Below, piece by piece: positions 6,308 through 6,553 of a stretch of 6,553 nucleotides of DNA. The notes beneath the pieces were generated by a model. It saw only the letters and a list, made by a program, of their open reading frames with translations, was not told the DNA's origin and did not search any database. Made by a program: the position numbers and the translations under genes. Source of the stretch: Chloroflexota bacterium (GTDB lineage: Bacteria > Chloroflexota > Limnocylindria > Limnocylindrales > CSP1-4); contig JACDBP010000038.1 in the NCBI GenBank assembly GCA_013694835.1, positions 1-6,553 of the forward strand, read 5' to 3'. The number at the start of each line of letters is the position of its first letter. Position 1 is the first letter of the stretch.

Positions 6308-6553
6308 TCAGCTGACGCTCTCCCCGGCTCGTTGCCGCTGCTCCTGGCGGGCGAGGGCGAGCGCCCCCGTAGCCGGTTCGCCGTGCACCGAGACGAGCCG
6401 CAGGACACCGTCCGTGTCAGCCGCGGCGCCCGGGCCCGCGAGCTGTGCCGCGAGCTCGGCGAGCAGCGGCGACCCCGGTGCGAGCAGGCCACCCCCGGCC
6501 GCCACGGCAACGTCGGGACCCATCCAGCCGAGCCGTGCGCGGCAGGTGCGGAC
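6308..6553 (-). CDS. Probable BadF/BadG/BcrA/BcrD-type sugar kinase (GlcNAc/MurNAc kinase-like), C-terminal fragment
   Basis: The reading frame is open from the window edge to a TGA at 6308-6310 and gives 81 residues; the start lies outside the window. The visible part has the C-terminal pattern of the BadF/BadG ATPase superfamily, which includes N-acetylglucosamine and N-acetylmuramic acid kinases. It has a hydrophobic strand running into glycines (VAVAAGGGLL), then SPLLAELAAQL as the following helix, and near the end GEPATGALALA, resembling the usual 'EPVxGALxLA' closing motif. The N-terminal ATP-binding and sugar-binding motifs are not visible, so the substrate cannot be read from the sequence. 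The gene ends 52 nt before the binding-protein start, on the same strand, and probably begins or belongs to the same operon. If correct, it would phosphorylate an imported amino sugar in the cytoplasm. A glucokinase-type ROK protein or a 2-hydroxyacyl-CoA dehydratase activator are less likely alternatives. Confidence 0.62.
   Translation of the reverse strand, partial: VRTCRARLGWMGPDVAVAAGGGLLAPGSPLLAELAAQLAGPGAAADTDGVLRLVSVHGEPATGALALARQEQRQRAGESVS

Noticed and set aside
6256..6510. Upstream extension of the binding-protein frame
   Set aside because: The lipoprotein signal must be N-terminal and the GTG at 6255 has a near-ideal ribosome binding site. The extension overlaps the kinase gene.

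Overview
**Organism and setting.** The window is very GC-rich with strongly third-position-biased codons. Its lipoprotein linker is rich in Ala, Gly, Ser, Thr and Pro, and the genes carry strong GGAGG-type ribosome binding sites. This fits a high-GC bacterium such as a Chloroflexota (Limnocylindria-like) or Actinomycetota lineage. That placement is an impression from protein style, not from a marker gene. No rRNA, tRNA, CRISPR array or insertion sequence was seen.

**Layout.** Every supported gene lies on the minus strand, so transcription runs from high to low coordinates. In that order they are: (1) the C-terminal end of a probable BadF/BadG-type N-acetylhexosamine kinase (6308-6553, cut by the window edge); (2) a lipoprotein sugar-binding protein (4948-6255); (3) a MalF/UgpA-type permease (3965-4906); (4) a MalG/UgpE-type permease (3000-3965); (5) anhydro-N-acetylmuramic acid kinase, AnmK (1720-2997); (6) a secreted GHL10/DUF187 glycoside-hydrolase-like protein (101-1720); (7) the signal-peptide end of another exported protein (1-96, cut by the edge). 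Gaps are 52, 41, -1, 2, -1 and 4 nt, so this looks like one operon. There is no intergenic stretch above about 52 bases and no clear promoter or terminator inside it.

**How the genes work together.** AnmK is the most informative gene because its substrate, 1,6-anhydro-MurNAc, comes only from peptidoglycan. A GHL10 protein sits beside it. E. coli DigH (YddW) of the same family cleaves denuded peptidoglycan glycans. Add a complete sugar-type ABC importer (minus its ATPase) and a second sugar kinase of a family that includes GlcNAc/MurNAc kinases, and the simplest reading is a cell-wall sugar scavenging or recycling operon. The secreted hydrolase would release glycan pieces, the lipoprotein and two permeases would import them, and AnmK and the BadF-type kinase would phosphorylate them. 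The substrate of the transporter is inferred from context only. An ABC importer for anhydro-muramyl sugars would be the novel part.

**Caution.** The first 37 bases of the window are an exact reverse complement of positions 569-605 inside the GHL10 gene. This looks like a fold-back assembly or library chimera at a contig end, so the last 12 or so codons of gene 7 should not be trusted.
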